DNA from: Roseospira visakhapatnamensis
GTDB lineage: Bacteria > Pseudomonadota > Alphaproteobacteria > Rhodospirillales > Rhodospirillaceae
Reading direction: 5' to 3'
DNA: 64,000 nucleotides
NCBI RefSeq assembly: GCF_014197915.1
Contig: NZ_JACIGK010000014.1
Coordinates: 61,608 to 125,607 of the forward strand
Shown: one piece after another, positions 63,308 to 64,000 of the stretch
Layout of the letters: each line of letters starts with the position of its first letter
Numbering within the stretch: position 1 is the stretch's first letter
Position numbers and translations under genes: made by a program
Notes under the pieces: model-generated
Told to the model about the DNA's origin: nothing
The model's input: the letters and a program-made list of their open reading frames with translations, nothing else
Database searches by the model: none

Positions 63308-63733
63308 ATGCCCGACCGCCTGGAGGTTTCCGCCTGCGCCACCCGCCTGCGCCTGCTCATCGACTTCGTGGCCCGTGTCTGCCAGGTGCGCGGCGTGCCC
63401 CTGTCGACCCAGCACCGCGCGGAGCTTCTGGTGGAGGAGCTGTTCGCCAACACGCTGCTGCATGGCGGCGTGACCGACACGGACGCCAAGGTGCGCCTGA
63501 CCATCGAGGAGACCGACGGCACGCTGCGCATGGACTACGAGGATCCCGGACGGCCCTTCGATCCGACCGGTCCGACGCCGCCCGCGCCGGGTGTCCCGGC
63601 GGAAGACATCCCCATCGGCGGCGCCGGCCTGCGCATCATCCAGGCGCTGGCGCAGGACATCGGCTACGAACGCCGGGACGGCCTCAACCGCGTCACCCTG
63701 CGGGTGATGGGGCCGCGCGGGCGGCTGTTTTAG
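63308..63733 (+). CDS. Anti-sigma-type histidine-kinase-like ATPase
   Basis: The 141-residue protein is a GHKL-fold ATPase of the RsbW/SpoIIAB type: N-box in HRAELLVEELFANTLLHGG, G1 box DYEDPGRPFDPTG, and IGGAGLRIIQALAQDIGYER as G2. It is the size of a serine/threonine kinase acting on an anti-anti-sigma factor. No partner gene is visible in the window. GAGGACCC precedes the ATG. The TAG stop is directly followed by the 48-bp palindromic repeat. Confidence 0.85.
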   Translation: MPDRLEVSACATRLRLLIDFVARVCQVRGVPLSTQHRAELLVEELFANTLLHGGVTDTDAKVRLTIEETDGTLRMDYEDPGRPFDPTGPTPPAPGVPAEDIPIGGAGLRIIQALAQDIGYERRDGLNRVTLRVMGPRGRLF

Positions 63734-63781
63734 AGAGCAAATCCCGAGCGATCCGAACCGGATCGCGACGACGATTTGCTT
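63734..63781 (+). repeat. 48-bp palindromic repeat, copy 2
   Basis: It is identical over 48 bases to the minus-strand copy at 46631-46678. It begins at the base after the TAG stop of the anti-sigma kinase gene, in the same orientation relative to the gene. The inner 8-pair hairpin GCGATCCG/CGGATCGC and outer AGCAAATC/GATTTGCT ends make it self-complementary. Confidence 0.9.
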
Positions 63782-63795
63782 TAAAAACAAAAACG

Positions 63796-63837
63796 TAGAG
63801 CGTTTTGGGTGATTCCAAAATCACGCAACACGCTCTA
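63796..63837. repeat. 42-base near-perfect palindrome next to the IS end
   Basis: TAGAGCG and CGCTCTA mark the ends. With them 17-19 of 19 inner and outer positions pair, broken by two mismatches around a 4-base loop. It follows the 48-bp repeat by 14 bases and touches the start of the insertion sequence. It looks like a dispersed palindromic or miniature mobile element. Confidence 0.75.
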
Positions 63838-64000
63838 GCAGTCTGTCGGGTTTGGCCGCGCGGCCTTGAGTTTAGGTGGTGGCGCGGGTGTCATGCGGCC
63901 CTGATGCGGGCCATCCGCTTGCAGTTGTAAGCGAGGGTGACGAGCGCCCATTCGGTTTTGACCTTGCCGAGGCCACGGAGGTGAAAGCGGGTGAAGCCCA
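63838..64000 (-). mobile_element. End of an insertion sequence
   Basis: The element begins at about GCAGTCTGTCGGG (near 63839), the probable terminal repeat, and continues beyond the window. It contains the 3' end of a transposase gene. The other end and any target-site duplication are not visible. Confidence 0.7.
63891..64000 (-). CDS. Transposase C-terminus (IS1182-like), truncated by the window
   Basis: The last 35 residues and stop are visible: GFTRFHLRGLGKVKTEWAL then VTLAYNCKRMARIRAA. The pattern RGL-KV-EW-L--LAYN-KR is the C-terminal signature of DDE transposases of the IS1182/IS5-like group. The family call rests on this short stretch only. The start lies past the right edge. Confidence 0.75.
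   Translation of the reverse strand, partial: GFTRFHLRGLGKVKTEWALVTLAYNCKRMARIRAA

Overview
The window reads as chromosomal DNA of a high-GC alphaproteobacterium, most likely a member of the Rhodospirillales. This rests on DivK, the DUF6111, DUF1285 and DUF533 genes, the mdh-sucCDAB-lpd order and the overall codon use. The genus cannot be fixed from the sequence. Nearly all of it is densely packed core metabolism and envelope biogenesis. Palindromic repeats are sprinkled through it, and an insertion sequence is cut by the right edge.

Layout. 1-1600: the end of a MarR regulator, a small membrane protein and a lipoprotein. 1.6-6.7 kb: a TetR repressor divergent from a two-gene RND efflux operon, with a good operator between them. 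6.7-11.4 kb (minus strand): a metal-export region. It holds an InrS/RcnR-like repressor, an RcnA-like exporter with a histidine-rich loop, then a small exported protein and a three-gene ABC system (ATPase, permease, DUF4857-like protein). 11.4-13.1 kb: a YidE/AspT-type transporter. 13.2-15.5 kb: gnd and gntK, divergent. 16.4-23.5 kb: a trehalose cluster. OtsA and OtsB make trehalose, a GH65 phosphorylase plus beta-phosphoglucomutase-like HAD protein can break it down, and glucokinase recovers the glucose. 23.5-26.2 kb: def-fmt-truA-SMR on the minus strand. 26.3-27.5 kb: an Xre/RES toxin-antitoxin pair, then chrA.

29.1-39.3 kb: the TCA block mdh-sucC-sucD-sucA-DUF533-sucB-lpd, with a DUF533 gene set between the E1 and E2 subunits of 2-oxoglutarate dehydrogenase. 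40.8-45.1 kb (minus): lptF followed, by a 4-base overlap, by one 1030-codon gene that joins an O-antigen-ligase-like membrane domain to a complete MsbA-like ABC exporter. This fusion is the most unusual coding feature seen. 45.2-51 kb: CCA-adding enzyme, DUF6111, a NUDIX CoA pyrophosphatase, DUF1285, an orphan MoxR ATPase and two unknown coiled-coil or charged proteins. 51.9-55.2 kb: a DctPQM TRAP transporter with a strong hairpin between dctP and dctQ. 55.3-64 kb: LOG-family protein, DivK, DUF423, an unknown 355-codon protein, an OmpR-type regulator overlapping a divergent FolD, YggU, YggT, a DapA-family lyase, an anti-sigma kinase and the tail of an IS transposase.

Two perfect copies of a 48-bp palindromic repeat lie at 46631-46678 and 63734-63781. 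Each directly abuts or overlaps the stop codon of a gene in the same relative orientation. No tRNA, rRNA or CRISPR array was found.
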